Source: Flammeovirgaceae bacterium
GTDB lineage: Bacteria > Bacteroidota > Bacteroidia > Cytophagales > Cyclobacteriaceae
Assembly (NCBI GenBank): GCA_016709845.1
Contig: JADJMA010000030.1
Span: forward strand, 14,473 to 78,472
Direction of reading: 5' to 3'
Length of the DNA stretch: 64,000 nt
Under the pieces are notes generated by a model that saw only the letters and a program-made list of their open reading frames with translations, made no database searches and was not told where the DNA came from. Below, piece by piece: positions 62,772-64,000 of this stretch. Positions within the stretch are counted from its first letter, which is position 1; each line of letters begins with the position of its first letter. The translations under genes and the position numbers were made by a program.

Positions 62772-64000
62772 ATGCAATCTCAGCTCTGTTATGCGCGGGG
62801 CTATCTTCACTCTATCAAATATCTGTTACTCTTTGTTTTCTTGTCCAACATCAGTTTAGGGCAAACTATTGACTCTGTTGAAGTAATCACAGATACACTA
62901 TCCAATTCGACAGAAAAGGATGTTACAGACTTATTTCGAAAACTGGGTCATCACAATGGCAAACTGTCGTTGGTTGAGGTTCAAAAAGATCACGCTCACT
63001 TTAGTTTGGTTCCTGCTGTCGGATATACGCTTCAAACCGGATTTGCTATTGTTCTGGCAGCAAACACTGTTTTCTACACCGAAAAAAATGATCACTCAAA
63101 AATGTCTGCTGTGGTGGCCAGTCTGACGTATTCTCAATACAATCAAGTAATATTACCAGTAAGCGCGGATATCTGGACCGAAGGAGGGAAGTATAATGTA
63201 CTTTCTGACTTTCGATACATGAGTTACCCATCTAAAACTTTTGGACTAGGGGATACCACTAAGAATTCTGATGGGTACGGTATTGATTTTAACTACTTGA
63301 AATTGCATCAATCAGTACTGAGAAAAATCTCATCTGATTTATATGGTGGCCTGGGATATTACCTGGATCTGCTATGGAATGTGGAAGAAAAAGACCTGCC
63401 ACCAGGAACAGTTACGGATTTTCAAAAATACGGATTGCATGATAGCGAGACCGCTTCAGGTATTTGCTTTCAGATATTATTTGATAATCGTGCTAATCAG
63501 GTTAATTCAACCAATGGAGTATATGCCAGTATTCGGCATCGTGTAAACTCCGAACTTGTTGGAAGCACTTCGTCCTGGCAAGCGTCAACTATCGATTTGC
63601 GTAAGTATGTTAAATTTCCAGCTGGGTCAAAAAACGTTTTAGCTGTTTGGAATTATAATTGGTTTACAATGGCAGGCAAAGCACCCTACTTACTTTTACC
63701 CAGTATAGGGTGGGACGATAATTTTAACACAGGGCGAGGTTATATACAGGGCCGATACAGAGCAAACAACATGTCGTATCTTGAATTTGAATATCGGTTT
63801 AACTTGCTGAGGAATGGACTCATCGGGGCGGTTGTATTCAGTAATCTTCAAACCTATTCATCTCAATTTTCAGGATTATATAACAGATTAATTCCAGGTG
63901 GTGGCCTTGGGCTTCGCTTGAAAGTGAACAAAAATTCACAGACGAATCTTTGCTTCGACTATGGTTTTGGCGAAGATGGTTCAAGAGGTTTCTTTATAAA
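62772..64000 (+). CDS. BamA/TamA-like outer-membrane barrel protein, 5' part
   Basis: Open from ATG 62772 to the window edge without a stop or frame change, 409 residues visible. Signal peptide (YLLLFVFLSNISLGQ), a short linker without recognisable POTRA domains, then barrel strands. Typical surface-antigen features: GRGYIQGRYRANNMSYLEFE, GGGLGLRLKVNKNSQTNL and FDYGFGEDGSRGFF, matching the C-terminal Omp85-type barrel with its conserved RGY element. The 3' end is near, since such proteins end soon after the GFGxDGSxGF segment. Role in assembly or secretion is possible, but single-barrel versions lacking POTRA are of unknown function. Confidence 0.82.
   Translation, partial: MQSQLCYARGYLHSIKYLLLFVFLSNISLGQTIDSVEVITDTLSNSTEKDVTDLFRKLGHHNGKLSLVEVQKDHAHFSLVPAVGYTLQTGFAIVLAANTVFYTEKNDHSKMSAVVASLTYSQYNQVILPVSADIWTEGGKYNVLSDFRYMSYPSKTFGLGDTTKNSDGYGIDFNYLKLHQSVLRKISSDLYGGLGYYLDLLWNVEEKDLPPGTVTDFQKYGLHDSETASGICFQILFDNRANQVNSTNGVYASIRHRVNSELVGSTSSWQASTIDLRKYVKFPAGSKNVLAVWNYNWFTMAGKAPYLLLPSIGWDDNFNTGRGYIQGRYRANNMSYLEFEYRFNLLRNGLIGAVVFSNLQTYSSQFSGLYNRLIPGGGLGLRLKVNKNSQTNLCFDYGFGEDGSRGFFI

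Noticed and set aside
1..64000. Programmed ribosomal frameshifting as an explanation for the breaks
   Set aside because: Too many sites, no shared slippery sequence or downstream structure, and both strands and all gene classes are affected.
1..64000. tRNA, rRNA, insertion sequences or prophage genes
   Set aside because: No tRNA T-loop with a matching acceptor stem, no transposase or integrase motif, and no phage structural gene was seen in any frame.

Overview
The window looks like a chromosome segment of a Bacteroidota bacterium, most likely Cytophagales-like. Supporting signs are a giant secreted adhesin with a C-terminal type IX secretion sorting domain, many exported proteins and lipoproteins, TAnnTTTG-type promoters, a Bacteroidota-style short repeat (GGCTGAGCTTGTCGAAGCC), a TPR sensor kinase, and several families common in that phylum (DUF3667, BamA/TamA-like barrel, TonB/ExbBD cluster). 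No rRNA, tRNA, transposase, phage gene or CRISPR array was seen.

A dominant property of the sequence is its density of single-base frame changes, roughly 70 in 64 kb by my reading. They hit housekeeping genes (tyrS, exbD, ligD, an S41 protease) as often as accessory ones. Some come in compensating pairs that scramble only a few residues. I read this mainly as unpolished assembly error rather than gene decay, so each broken gene is annotated as one locus with the breaks listed.

Layout. 1-6.5 kb: the 3' part of a giant PKD/Ig-like repeat protein with a 552-bp tandem DNA repeat and a T9SS sorting domain. 6.5-9.8 kb (minus): hybrid histidine kinase and sigma-54 (NtrC-type) regulator. 9.9-12 kb: TerB-like protein, rhomboid protease, DNA polymerase III delta (holA). 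12.2-19.6 kb: an envelope-energy cluster of large TPR protein, outer-membrane barrel, SPOR protein, ExbB, ExbD and TonB. 19.7-25.7 kb: tyrS, a MazG-like pyrophosphohydrolase, a small two-gene unit behind strong palindromes, a zinc-ribbon membrane protein and an S41 processing protease. 25.8-31 kb: a TerB-ABC ATPase-permease fusion, a lipoprotein and an MFS transporter. 31.1-38.6 kb: the two NHEJ proteins LigD and Ku flanking a TPR sensor kinase and a TPR protein. 38.7-43 kb: small enzymes and an ABC-F protein. 43-49 kb: ECF sigma factor, desaturase, cold-shock protein, a second ABC-F protein, DoxX protein and a Tat-exported oxidoreductase. 49-57.7 kb: membrane proteins, cardiolipin synthase-like PLD, SDR, DUF2267, mannonate dehydratase, Cu/Zn superoxide dismutase and an M14 carboxypeptidase. 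57.9-62.3 kb: a tight operon of four exported proteins ending in a leucine-rich-repeat protein with repeated WW caps. 62.8 kb to the end: a BamA/TamA-like barrel cut by the window edge.

The best candidates for undescribed biology are the exported WW-LRR operon, the TerB-ABC-permease fusion, and the palindrome-controlled two-gene unit at 21.5-22.1 kb.
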